Below, in pieces: positions 1-8,348 of a DNA stretch of 40,321 nt. The position numbers and the translations under genes were made by a program. Position 1 is the stretch's first letter. The number at the start of each line of letters is the position of its first letter. Under the pieces are notes generated by a model. The model was not told the origin of the DNA. It saw nothing but the letters and a program-made list of their open reading frames with translations, and did not search any database. The stretch is from JADKIH01 sp031427625 (GTDB taxonomy: Bacteria > Bacteroidota > Bacteroidia > AKYH767-A > 2013-40CM-41-45). The stretch lies in assembly GCA_031427625.1 (NCBI GenBank), contig JANPNV010000091.1, positions 1 to 40,321 on the forward strand, read 5' to 3'.

Positions 1-1
1 C

Positions 2-565
2 GCCACCATTGAAATAAAAGACGCAGTCACAAAAAAACTCAATAAAGTTGATGTAGATTCCATTACCGGCGAATATGCATTCATTGTAAATTTCGATAAT
101 GATCTGCTTCTATCAGTAAAAAAAGAAGGGTATGCTTTCGAATCTCAATATATTTCATCTAAGGATACGAGTAATTATCAGCCGAAAAAAATCGATATGG
201 AATTGAAGAAACTTGTAATAGGCGAGCCTTATACGATTAATGATATAAGATTTGCCACAAACAGTTTTGAGATTAACGATACGATAAAAACAGTTATGAG
301 TGAATTTGCAGAATACCTGAAGGAAAATCCACATCTACATGTAAATCTTCAGGGTTATACAGATAATGTCGGTAGTCCTTCAGCTAACATTGTTTTATCA
401 GAAAATCGCGCAAAAACAATTGCTGATTTTCTTATTTACAATGGTATAGATAAATATAGAATTAGTTATAAAGGGTTTGGTGAGACAAAACCTGTTGCTA
501 GTAATACGACAGAAGATGGAAGAGCAAAAAACCGTAGGACAGTTTTTGTCGTCCTATCTAAATGA
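2..565 (+). CDS. OmpA/MotB-domain outer-membrane protein, 5' end outside the window
   Basis: The frame is open from base 2, so the ATG at 197 is internal and the protein continues upstream of the window. The first ~65 visible residues look like the tail of a carboxypeptidase-regulatory-like beta-sandwich (TIEIKD, GEYAFIVN, then KKEGYAFES). The last ~110 residues are an OmpA C-terminal peptidoglycan-binding domain, with a GYTDNVG motif, an LSENRAK motif and a closing KNRRTVF. The Asp and Arg that bind diaminopimelate in this family are present. In Bacteroidota this combination usually ends long proteins with N-terminal TPR and PD40 repeats; that N-terminal part is inferred, not seen. A related TPR/PD40 protein without the OmpA domain lies at 17792-19369. 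Expected place: periplasmic face of the outer membrane, tethered to the cell wall. The OmpA call is sure; the full architecture is not. Confidence 0.88.
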   Translation, partial: ATIEIKDAVTKKLNKVDVDSITGEYAFIVNFDNDLLLSVKKEGYAFESQYISSKDTSNYQPKKIDMELKKLVIGEPYTINDIRFATNSFEINDTIKTVMSEFAEYLKENPHLHVNLQGYTDNVGSPSANIVLSENRAKTIADFLIYNGIDKYRISYKGFGETKPVASNTTEDGRAKNRRTVFVVLSK

Positions 566-665
566 ACTAATTGCAAAGTATAACATCTTTATTCTATATT
601 ACTTTCTTTGGTACAATTTATGGAATTCAACTCTCCATTAACTCTCAACCCAAATCCAAAACATT

Positions 666-2267
666 ATGAAAAAAATAATTGTTGCATTCATGCTTTTTTG
701 TACTCATACTGTATTAGCACAATCCGAAAAGAGTATTTCGAATACTGACATTAAAGATGTAAAAATTTTCCTTTCTGGTGCTGAAATTAACCGCTCCTTT
801 AAAACAACAGTTGATGCTGGCATAACACAACTGGTCGTAGAGAATCTTTCCCCAGAAATTAACAGAAATTCTATCAGTGCAATATTAAGCGGTGATGCAA
901 TGGTACTTTCAACTTCTTTTTCACTGAACTATTTAAAAGAGAATAAAACATCTCCCGTTTTGAAGAAACTACGCGATTCACTGGATGTACTTAATGATAA
1001 CATTGGAGAATTGAATATTCTGAAATCTGTTTATACGGATGAGGCAGCGATGCTCAATGCAAATAAGCAAGTTGGAGGCAGTAACGTTGGACTCACTGCT
1101 GAAAATCTTCAAAAAGTAATTGATTTTTTCCGGACGCGTATGATTGACATAAAAGGTAAGCTGTCCGACGTTGATAAAAAAATGATGAAGCTGAATGAGA
1201 AAATAAAAAAAGTAAACGATCAGATAAATGAAGAGAATGGAAAACTCAATCAACCATCAGGAGCAATTTTTGTAACCATATCTTCAAAACAGAAAGCAAA
1301 TATATCAATCGACTTATCGTATTACGCAAATGGAGCTTCCTGGAAACCTTCATACGATTTACGCGCAACCGATGTTAATAGTCCGGTTAGTTTGATGTAT
1401 AAAGCCAGCGTCTCTCAAAATACAGGAGAGAATTGGGATAATGTTCGAGTATCTTTATCAACCGGAAATCCTTCCCTTACCGGAATTAAACCTGAGCTGA
1501 ACAAATGGTATCTGAGATTTATGACACCGCAATATAAAAACAGGATGAGTGCAGCCCCATCGGCTGTGCAAGAGTCAGTGATTGCTTACGATGCAATTGA
1601 ATCTAGTGGAAAAATGGAAGATAATAGTCTGGCATCTTCTGTACAAATTCAGGAAAGCCAGATTGTAACAGAGTTTATTATTCAAATTCCATATACTGTT
1701 AAATCAGATGGTAAAGAAGTACAGATGGATATTCAATCCTATTCTTTGCCGGCCACCTATGCCTATTATGCAGCACCGAAACTTGATAAAGATGCATTCC
1801 TGGTAGCAAGCATTACGGGTTGGGAAAAATTAAATCTACTACCGGGACCATCCAATGTTTACCTCGAAAATAGTTATGTGGGACAATCATTTATCAATCC
1901 TTTAGAAACAGAAGACACATTAAAGCTATCCTTCGGTCGAGATAAACGAATTGTCATCAAGCGCGAAAAGGTGAAGGATATGAATACAACAAAATTCTTT
2001 GGCAATAATGTAGAAAAAGAATTCTTATACGAAATCACGGTACGAAATACTAAGAAGGAAAATATTACAATCACTTTGCAGGATCAACTTCCTCTTACTA
2101 CTGATGAAGCAATAAAAATTACTAACGGAGAATTGTCGAACGGAAATTATATTTCTGAAACAGGAATGATCAACTGGAAACTAGATGTTAAAACGGGTGA
2201 AACTAAGAAGGTTCGTCTTGGTTATAAAGTAAAGTATCCTAAGGATAAAGTAATTCCCGGATTATAA
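666..2267 (+). CDS. MuiA-like protein (DUF4140/DUF4139)
   Basis: This 533-residue protein has a signal peptide of about 18 residues ending VLA|Q. A DUF4140-like beta domain follows (DVKIFLSGAEINRSF). A helical, lysine/glutamate-rich coiled coil is centred on residues 168-196. A DUF4139 domain starts near residue 212 (LSYYANGASWKPSYDLRA, then GENWDNVRVSLSTGNP). The end, KVKYPKD..IPGL, is the usual finish of mucoidy-inhibitor-A-type proteins. The family is named after an Enterobacter protein affecting mucoidy, but its molecular role is unknown and no catalytic residues are recognised. It is probably periplasmic or surface exposed. It is followed 7 bp later by a long inverted repeat that could terminate the transcript. 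Confidence 0.85.
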   Translation: MKKIIVAFMLFCTHTVLAQSEKSISNTDIKDVKIFLSGAEINRSFKTTVDAGITQLVVENLSPEINRNSISAILSGDAMVLSTSFSLNYLKENKTSPVLKKLRDSLDVLNDNIGELNILKSVYTDEAAMLNANKQVGGSNVGLTAENLQKVIDFFRTRMIDIKGKLSDVDKKMMKLNEKIKKVNDQINEENGKLNQPSGAIFVTISSKQKANISIDLSYYANGASWKPSYDLRATDVNSPVSLMYKASVSQNTGENWDNVRVSLSTGNPSLTGIKPELNKWYLRFMTPQYKNRMSAAPSAVQESVIAYDAIESSGKMEDNSLASSVQIQESQIVTEFIIQIPYTVKSDGKEVQMDIQSYSLPATYAYYAAPKLDKDAFLVASITGWEKLNLLPGPSNVYLENSYVGQSFINPLETEDTLKLSFGRDKRIVIKREKVKDMNTTKFFGNNVEKEFLYEITVRNTKKENITITLQDQLPLTTDEAIKITNGELSNGNYISETGMINWKLDVKTGETKKVRLGYKVKYPKDKVIPGL

Positions 2268-2273
2268 TATTTA

Positions 2274-2316
2274 TTTCGAATGACAACGCAGTTTAGGCTG
2301 CGTTTGTCATTCGAAA
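2274..2316 (+). terminator. Long inverted repeat after the MuiA-like gene, possible terminator
   Basis: The left arm 2274-2291 (TTTCGAATGACAACGCAG) pairs with the right arm 2298-2316 across a 6-nt loop (TTTAGG). The only flaw is one extra T in the right arm. An 18-bp stem this close to a stop codon suggests transcription termination or mRNA end protection. No run of T follows, so the intrinsic terminator model is incomplete. A short palindromic repeat element is an alternative, though I saw no second copy in the window. Confidence 0.55.
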
Positions 2317-2363
2317 TCATTGTTGCCTAAGACCTTTTTATTCCTTTGCTTTGCATATTCCCG

Positions 2364-3341
2364 ATGCACTTGCGAACCCTCATAATATGCTTTTTTGGAG
2401 TATTTATACTGAATTGCTGTCAGGTACAAGCTCAGTGTACAGCAACTATAAGCACCTTTCCTTATCAGGAGAGTTTTGAAACAGGTACATCGAACTGGGT
2501 AACTGCCGGAATTAATAATGACTGGGCATGGGGAACTCCTTCAAAACCTACAATTAATTCTGCCGGAGCCGGTACAAAGTGTTGGATTACCGGAGGACTA
2601 ACGGCATCTTTTTATAGTCTTGGTGAACGATCATGGGTAGAGAGTCCATGTTTCGATTTTACAAACCTTGACAGGCCTTATGTATCTTTTCTGATATTTT
2701 GGGAACTCGAACGTGTCTATGACGGTGGAAATCTGCAATACACAACGGATGGTGGTTCTACCTGGAAAATAGTTGGTGGCTATAATGATCCAGTACAATG
2801 CAACACAAGTAATTGGTATAATACATCAAACATTGTTAACCTCAGTTTTCTAAATAACACACAGGGATGGTCGGGAACTATTCAGCCTTCAGGTTCTGGG
2901 TGTAATGGAGGAGGAGGAAGCGCTCAGTGGAAGCTTGCAACTCACTGCATGGGCAATCTCGCACATTTACCACAGGTAAAATTTCGTTTTACATTTGGCA
3001 GCGGAACAACGTGCAACGATTATGACGGACTTGCTTTCGATGATTTTTATATTGGTTCTGCACCACCCATACAAAATGATTTTGTCTTCACTTGCGTAGA
3101 TGGAAATACCCTTCATTTTAATGATGTAACTACAACATGTTTTAATCAATGGAGCTGGGATTTCGGAGAACCCTCATCAACATCAAATACGGCATTGACC
3201 AGCGCAGCAAATCATCAGTATGCTTTCGGTGGATTATATACTGTTTCACTCACTACGAGTGGACTTTGCACATTTGACACGGTAATCACAAAGCAGGTTA
3301 AAATACTCGAGGTGCAAAAACAAAACAAATTACTTCTGTAA
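2364..3341 (+). CDS. Secreted PKD-domain protein, N-terminal part (frameshifted)
   Basis: The frame is open from a TTG at 2346, but the ATG at 2364 directly precedes a good signal peptide (RTLIICFFGVFILNCC, cleavage near QVQAQ), so I prefer 2364. The mature part begins with a MAM/jelly-roll-like module: FPYQESFETG, then WVESPCFDF, LQYTTDGGSTW and GLAFDDFYIG. A PKD domain follows from about VFTCVDGN to VKILEV, containing WSWDFGEP. The reading then leaves the PKD domain and ends after an unrelated tail (QNKLLL). The continuation is found in another frame from 3320, including a type IX secretion sorting domain. Read together, they would form one secreted surface protein of about 553 residues. 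The ligand or function is unknown. As sequenced, this half lacks its sorting signal and probably would not be secreted to the surface. Confidence 0.75.
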   Translation: MHLRTLIICFFGVFILNCCQVQAQCTATISTFPYQESFETGTSNWVTAGINNDWAWGTPSKPTINSAGAGTKCWITGGLTASFYSLGERSWVESPCFDFTNLDRPYVSFLIFWELERVYDGGNLQYTTDGGSTWKIVGGYNDPVQCNTSNWYNTSNIVNLSFLNNTQGWSGTIQPSGSGCNGGGGSAQWKLATHCMGNLAHLPQVKFRFTFGSGTTCNDYDGLAFDDFYIGSAPPIQNDFVFTCVDGNTLHFNDVTTTCFNQWSWDFGEPSSTSNTALTSAANHQYAFGGLYTVSLTTSGLCTFDTVITKQVKILEVQKQNKLLL

Positions 3342-3352
3342 GTTGTGTTGGT

Positions 3353-4024
3353 GTGAATGATGGTATTGCTACTGTCAATGTTATCAATGCTGGCCCAGGT
3401 GTATCTTATTCATGGTCGCATGACGGAAGTCTTTCAACTCCTGTTGCTGCAGGACTTTCTCCAGGTAATTATAGCGTTCTTGTTTCTGATCCGGGTGCAT
3501 GTTCGGTTACAGCTGTTTTTAATATCGATTATGGTCAAGATGCAAGCCCTGAAGTTTCATTAGGAAGGGATACATTTTTTTGTCCGCCGTCGGTATTAAT
3601 AATAAGACCTGGCAAATACTCAACTTATCGATGGCAGGATAATTCCACTGATTCCGTTTTTCCAGTTACTCAAGATGGAAATTACTTCGTGAGAGTAACC
3701 AACGCTTCCGGATGCCCGGCTGTTGATTCCATTTTGGTCGGATTGGATTGCATCAATGATATTATTATTCCCAATTCGTTTACTCCCAATGGTGATGGTA
3801 GAAATGATGTTTTCGAGATCAAAGGCTCTGTAACTTTTGATTTTGAACTTCGAATCTTTAATAGGTGGGGAGAAGTTGTATTTTTGTCAGACAATAAAAA
3901 TCAGGGATGGGATGGTTCTCTTAAGGGAAATCCCGTGCAGGAAGGATTTTATAATTATCTGGTAAATTATTCAATCGGGAAAGAGGAAAAAATAAAGAAA
4001 GGAAGCATTTATTTATATCGGTAA
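3353..4024 (+). CDS. C-terminal part of the same protein with T9SS type B sorting domain
   Basis: This is the second half of the broken gene at 2364. The frame is open from the shift point near 3320 (…TKQITSVSCVGVNDG), and 3353 is only the first available GTG. There is no signal peptide or plausible independent start, so this is very unlikely to be a separate gene. It contains an Ig-like repeat of the SprB/PKD-associated kind (SYSWSHDGSLSTPVAAGLSPGNY) and a second one (RWQDNSTDSVFPVTQDGNYFV). The last ~85 residues are a gliding-motility-associated C-terminal domain: NSFTPNGDGRNDVFEI, IFNRWGEVVF, GWDG, EGFYNYLV. That domain is known to direct proteins through the type IX secretion system in Bacteroidota. 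The domain call is firm. Whether the break is real or a base-call error cannot be told here. Confidence 0.8.
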   Translation: MNDGIATVNVINAGPGVSYSWSHDGSLSTPVAAGLSPGNYSVLVSDPGACSVTAVFNIDYGQDASPEVSLGRDTFFCPPSVLIIRPGKYSTYRWQDNSTDSVFPVTQDGNYFVRVTNASGCPAVDSILVGLDCINDIIIPNSFTPNGDGRNDVFEIKGSVTFDFELRIFNRWGEVVFLSDNKNQGWDGSLKGNPVQEGFYNYLVNYSIGKEEKIKKGSIYLYR

Positions 4025-4136
4025 CTGATAGTCGCTTTGATCATTTGGAAAACTATTTGATTCTGTTTTCGGTTATTGTTATTTATTACTTGAAAATTAT
4101 TTAATATTTATCTGACAAAGAAACAGTTCAGTTTTT

Positions 4137-5069
4137 ATGCTCTTCAAAAGAAAAATTATTTTAATTATTTTTTTTTCAAGCATATCAACTATATCAATAG
4201 CTCAGCAAAAAAAAGATTCCCTGCCTTTTTTTGAAAGCTCACCGAATCCACATCCTCCAAGAATTCATGCACTGAATTATTCAATTGTAGGTATGTATGG
4301 GTTGAGCATGTCCTGGCTTTATACACAGTGGTATAAAGATTACCCAAGAAGTAGTTTTCATTTTTTTAACGACAATAGTGAATGGGAGCAAATGGACAAA
4401 TATGCCCATGCTTGGGATGCTTACAACATTGCTAAGCCACTATTTCGCTGTTACCGTTGGGCTGGCTATGACAATACGAAGGCAACATTGTATGGGGCTG
4501 GTGTTGCATATCTTTTTCAGACTACCGTTGAGATCTTCGATGGATTTTCTTCTGAATGGGGATTTAGTGGCGGCGATATCCTTGCAAATACAGGAGGTGT
4601 AGCTCTCTTTACATTTCAACAGCTTAAATGGCAAGAGCAACGGATAGTTTTAAAATATTCTTTTCATGAAACATCATATTCTCAATTCAGGCCAAAGCTT
4701 TTAGGTAGCAATTTGCCTGAAAGAATTCTGAAAGATTATAATGGTCAGACTTACTGGTTAGCAATTAATCCCAAATCTTTTTTTAAAAACACTTCAATAC
4801 CCTCCTGGTTAAGTTTGGCGATAGGATATGGCGCAGAGGGAATGACAGGCGGGAAAAATAATTCGGAATTTGTTGATGGTATAGAATTACCAAAATTTGA
4901 TCGATATAGACAATTTTACTTATCTGTTGATTTTGACTTGGCAAGAATTAATACTAAATCCAAATTTTTATCAAGTGCGTTCAAGCTTATTAATATTATT
5001 CATCTGCCTGCACCTGCTATAGAGTGGAGTAGTGGCAGGAAGCCTGTATACAGAGCTTTGTTTTTCTAA
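4137..5069 (+). CDS. DUF2279 (YfiM-like) exported protein
   Basis: This 310-residue protein starts with a signal peptide of about 22 residues ending ISIA|QQ. The middle carries the features I associate with DUF2279: DKYAHAWDAYNIAK, then EIFDGFSSEWGFSGGDILANTGG. The latter is the conserved acidic/aromatic stretch near a small-residue membrane-like helix. Several hydrophobic or amphipathic segments (SIVGMYGLSMSWLYTQW; YGAGVAYLFQT) suggest membrane association. The C-terminal half has beta-rich, aromatic-ended stretches (RYRQFYLSVDFDL, final YRALFF) suggestive of an outer-membrane barrel edge; that is my inference. The biochemical function of the family is not established. It stands alone, with 112 bp upstream and a convergent neighbour downstream. 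Confidence 0.72.
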   Translation: MLFKRKIILIIFFSSISTISIAQQKKDSLPFFESSPNPHPPRIHALNYSIVGMYGLSMSWLYTQWYKDYPRSSFHFFNDNSEWEQMDKYAHAWDAYNIAKPLFRCYRWAGYDNTKATLYGAGVAYLFQTTVEIFDGFSSEWGFSGGDILANTGGVALFTFQQLKWQEQRIVLKYSFHETSYSQFRPKLLGSNLPERILKDYNGQTYWLAINPKSFFKNTSIPSWLSLAIGYGAEGMTGGKNNSEFVDGIELPKFDRYRQFYLSVDFDLARINTKSKFLSSAFKLINIIHLPAPAIEWSSGRKPVYRALFF

Positions 5070-5093
5070 ATTGAGTATGACGTTTTGTTCATT

Positions 5094-5411
5094 TTAATAA
5101 ATGGTCAGGCTTGGATCGATCTCCCTTGCATATCTTAGAATCCCGCCTTTTAAATTGTAAAGATTATTGTATCCAAATCTTTTTTCGAGTTCGTTAATTA
5201 TTGCGCCACTACGTCCACCCGATTTGCAATGTATTACTACAGTTTTGTCCTTTGATATTTCATCAACTCTGTCAAGTACCGAACCCATAGGAATTAGTTC
5301 CCCATTCAGATTACAAATTTCATATTCATGTTCTTCTCTTACATCAATAAGCTGAAAATCTTCCTTACTATCTATTTTTTGTTTTAATTCTTTAGCGGTA
5401 ATTTCTTTCAT
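5094..5411 (-). CDS. Single-domain rhodanese-like sulfurtransferase
   Basis: This is a compact 105-residue single rhodanese fold. LIDVREEHEYE is the family's substrate-side motif. HCKSGGRS holds the active-site cysteine (Cys62) in a six-residue loop, the length typical of sulfurtransferases rather than Cdc25-like phosphatases. NLKGGI is the closing motif. Such proteins carry persulfide sulfur from thiosulfate or other donors; the physiological partner is not visible here. No signal peptide is seen, so it is probably cytoplasmic. It begins 29 bp after the uvrB stop on the same strand and is likely the last gene of the dedA-aroE-uvrB operon. Confidence 0.9.
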   Translation of the reverse strand: MKEITAKELKQKIDSKEDFQLIDVREEHEYEICNLNGELIPMGSVLDRVDEISKDKTVVIHCKSGGRSGAIINELEKRFGYNNLYNLKGGILRYAREIDPSLTIY

Positions 5412-5440
5412 GGATAAATATTTTTTGATTTTGGTGTTTT

Positions 5441-7456
5441 TCAGCTAACAAGTTTTTCCAGGGCATACATCTCATCTCTCAATCGTGCAGCTTCCATAAA
5501 GTCCAGTTCTTTCGCAGCTTTCTCCATTGATTTTTTCGTTTGACTGATAAGTTTTTTAAGTTCCTCTTGTCCCATGTATTTTACCACAGGGTCAGCAGCA
5601 AGATTTAAGTATTCGCTTTCAACATATGCCTTCGGTTCTGCAAATTTGCTATCAGCTACCTTTGTCTGTTTCATGATACTCTCTGTCGATCTCATAATTT
5701 GAGTTGGAGTTATTCCATGTTCAAGATTGTATTCTTTTTGTTTTTCTCTGCGTCTATTCGTTTCATCAATTGTTTTCTGCATGCTATCAGTCATCTTATC
5801 AGCGTAGAAAATTACTCTGCCATTTACATTTCTTGCAGCTCTTCCTGCAGTTTGTGTAAGAGATCGGTTGCTTCGTAAAAATCCTTCCTTATCAGCGTCA
5901 AGAATTGCAACCAGGGAAACTTCGGGAAGATCCAATCCTTCGCGTAGTAGATTTATACCTACGAGCACATCGAAATTGCCAAGTCTTAGATCACGAAGAA
6001 TTTCTACTCTGTCAAGCGTAACAACTTCAGAATGGATGTATCTGCATTTGATGTTCAGTTTCGTCATGTACTTCGTGAGTTCCTCTGCCATCCTTTTTGT
6101 AAGTGTTGTAACTAATACTCGGCAACCTGTTTTTATTGTTTTATCTATTTCTTCCAGCAAATCATCAACCTGATTTTTACTTGGTCTTACTTCAATCATG
6201 GGATCGAGCAGTCCTGTTGGACGGATTACCTGTTCGACAAGTATACCTTCGCTTTGCTGCAATTCATATTCTGAGGGCGTTGCACTTACATAGATTACTT
6301 GTTTAACGATAGACTCAAATTCATCAAACTTTAATGGTCTGTTATCCATTGCGGCAGGAAGTCTGAAACCATATTCAACCAGATTTTGCTTCCGGGAACG
6401 GTCTCCGCCATACATGGCTTTTACTTGTGGCAAGGTGGCATGACTTTCATCAATAACCATCAGGAAATTATCTGGAAAATAATCCATCAGGCAGAATGGT
6501 CGTTGACCGGGTTCACGTCCATCGAAGTAACGTGAATAATTCTCTATTCCTGAACAATAGCCAAGTTCACGAATCATTTCAAGATCATAAGTAACCCGAT
6601 CCTCCAATCGTTTAGCTTCGAGATGCTGTCCGAGCGATTTCATATATTCTACCTGCTTAACCATATCTTCCTGAATTGCCCAGATGGCAGCCAGCTGTCT
6701 ATCGGGATTGGTTACGAAAATGTTCGCCGGGTAAATAATAACTTCTGAATTTCTTTCTATGCTCTTTCCGCTTATCGGATCGATGGTATCAATTTCTTCA
6801 ATCACATCACCGAAAAAATTAAAGCGATATGCTATATCACCATAAGCAATGAATACATCAACGGTATCTCCTTTTACTCTGAAAGTACCACGCGTAAATT
6901 CCAGTTCAGTCCGGGAGTATAACGATGTTACGAGCTTATGTAAAAAAGCATTTCTACTCACTCGCAGTCCTTCTTTAACAGAAATAGTATTCTCCTTAAA
7001 GTCTGCAGGATTTCCAATACCATAAATGCAGGAAACAGAACTGACGACTATAACATCTGTACGGCCAGAAAGAAGTGAGGTAGTCGTGCTTAGTCTTAAT
7101 TTTTCTATTTCATCATTTATAGAAAGGTCTTTTTCTATGTACGTGTTTGTTGTAGGAATAAATGCTTCAGGCTGATAGTAGTCGTAATAGGATACGAAAT
7201 ATTCGATTGCATTTTCCGGAAAAAATTGTTTGAATTCGCCATACAACTGAGCAGCCAGAGTCTTGTTGTGACTGAGGACAAGCGTTGGTCGTTGAACTCT
7301 TTCAATGACATTGGCAATCGTGAATGTTTTCCCCGATCCCGTAACACCCAATAAAGTCTGAGCATGATCTCCACGCAGAAGTCCTTCTGTCAACTGATTT
7401 ATGGCAGTCGGCTGATCTCCTGTTGGCTGAAATTCTGATGTCAGTTTAAAAGGCAA
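5441..7456 (-). CDS. uvrB: Excinuclease ABC subunit UvrB
   Basis: UvrB is the damage-verifying helicase-like subunit of nucleotide excision repair; it is loaded by UvrA and recruits UvrC. The frame is open from a TTG at 7507, but family members begin M-x-FxLxSxFxPTGDQ, which points to the TTG at 7456 (PFKLTSEFQPTGDQ). That gives 671 residues, the usual length. Visible motifs are Walker A GVTGSGKT near the N-terminus, the beta-hairpin region YYDYYQPEAFIP that clamps DNA, the DEAD-like VIDESHATLPQ, helicase motifs VSATPSEYE and QTAGRAARN, and the C-terminal UVR motif (FMEAARLRDEM) that binds UvrC. It follows aroE by about 100 bp on the same strand. The function is certain; the start is less so. 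Confidence 0.96.
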   Translation of the reverse strand: MPFKLTSEFQPTGDQPTAINQLTEGLLRGDHAQTLLGVTGSGKTFTIANVIERVQRPTLVLSHNKTLAAQLYGEFKQFFPENAIEYFVSYYDYYQPEAFIPTTNTYIEKDLSINDEIEKLRLSTTTSLLSGRTDVIVVSSVSCIYGIGNPADFKENTISVKEGLRVSRNAFLHKLVTSLYSRTELEFTRGTFRVKGDTVDVFIAYGDIAYRFNFFGDVIEEIDTIDPISGKSIERNSEVIIYPANIFVTNPDRQLAAIWAIQEDMVKQVEYMKSLGQHLEAKRLEDRVTYDLEMIRELGYCSGIENYSRYFDGREPGQRPFCLMDYFPDNFLMVIDESHATLPQVKAMYGGDRSRKQNLVEYGFRLPAAMDNRPLKFDEFESIVKQVIYVSATPSEYELQQSEGILVEQVIRPTGLLDPMIEVRPSKNQVDDLLEEIDKTIKTGCRVLVTTLTKRMAEELTKYMTKLNIKCRYIHSEVVTLDRVEILRDLRLGNFDVLVGINLLREGLDLPEVSLVAILDADKEGFLRSNRSLTQTAGRAARNVNGRVIFYADKMTDSMQKTIDETNRRREKQKEYNLEHGITPTQIMRSTESIMKQTKVADSKFAEPKAYVESEYLNLAADPVVKYMGQEELKKLISQTKKSMEKAAKELDFMEAARLRDEMYALEKLVS

Positions 7457-7559
7457 AGCAGGTAGTAGATAAACTGTACAATGAGTGAGGTGAAATGTTA
7501 ATGACAAGAAGCAATAAAATCTTCAATCCTACTTCTTACATCCTGCTTCTCGTCTTTTT

Positions 7560-8321
7560 CTACTGCACAAAAATCGGTTCATTCCAGATTTCCCAGGCTT
7601 TTTCTGCTTGTAGACGAAGCATTCGGAAGCCGTTATGGATGAAGGCGCCAGACTCTTTTGCTTTTTCTAAAAACTTTGTTTGAGCGGGATTGTAGACCAG
7701 ATCAAAACAGAGATTTTTATGTGTCAGAAATTCATAGGGGATGTTAGGGCACTCATTAATATTTGGATACATTCCGAGAGGTGTTGTATTTACAATAACC
7801 TGAAATGCACGCATTGTATTTGAGTTTAAATCTGCATATGAATAGTGAAAGCGCGACTCTTCTCTTGTAACGAAGAAGTGTTCAATATTTAATTTCCTGA
7901 ACACGTAACTAACGGCTTTTGCAGATCCACCAGTACCAAGAATAAGGGCACGACGATGATGTGGACGAAGAATAGGACGAATTGCAAGTTCAAATCCCCA
8001 GGCATCTGTATTGTATCCAAATAGCTCAAACTTTGTAGGATCCTGTCTTACAATTTTGATCGTGTTTACAGCACCAATTTTTTGGGAAATATCATCCAGA
8101 TTATCCAACATCGGGATAATGTCCTGTTTAAATGGAATTGTAATATTCAAACCCATGAGGTCAGGGTTTTCACGAACTATTTTTTTTAAATCGTAAATAT
8201 TTTCTGTGTCAAAATTTTCATACTCACAGTCATTCTTTCCTTCCCGCTGAAATTTCTCCGTGAAAAATTTTTTTGAATAGGAATGCTCCAGTGGATGACC
8301 AAACAAGCCAAATCGTCTCAT
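7560..8321 (-). CDS. aroE: Shikimate dehydrogenase
   Basis: This enzyme reduces 3-dehydroshikimate to shikimate with NADPH in aromatic amino-acid synthesis. The 253 residues match a short bacterial AroE. The substrate-binding SxS is Ser14/Ser16 (HSYSKKF). NITIPFK holds the catalytic Lys65, GAVNT holds Asn86, and NTDAWG holds the catalytic Asp106. The nucleotide-binding loop is GTGGSAKA (129-136). The later NTTPLGM and C-terminal G-x-x-ML-x-x-Q (GFRMLRLQ) motifs are also present. Start ATG is followed by the expected RRFGLFGHPLEHS. It lies 27 bp after dedA and upstream of uvrB, so the three are probably cotranscribed. Confidence 0.96.
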   Translation of the reverse strand: MRRFGLFGHPLEHSYSKKFFTEKFQREGKNDCEYENFDTENIYDLKKIVRENPDLMGLNITIPFKQDIIPMLDNLDDISQKIGAVNTIKIVRQDPTKFELFGYNTDAWGFELAIRPILRPHHRRALILGTGGSAKAVSYVFRKLNIEHFFVTREESRFHYSYADLNSNTMRAFQVIVNTTPLGMYPNINECPNIPYEFLTHKNLCFDLVYNPAQTKFLEKAKESGAFIHNGFRMLRLQAEKAWEIWNEPIFVQ

Positions 8322-8348
8322 ATCTTCCTTTTTTTTAAGAGTTAATTA

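Noticed and set aside
3316..3330. Programmed -1 ribosomal frameshift in the PKD gene
   Set aside because: The A-run is not in the X-XXY-YYZ register of the zero frame, and no strong downstream stem was seen; an indel is the simpler explanation.
7457..7507. UvrB start at the TTG 7507
   Set aside because: UvrB proteins begin just before FKLTSxFxPTGDQ; the extra 17 residues have no counterpart in the family. It remains possible because both starts are TTG.
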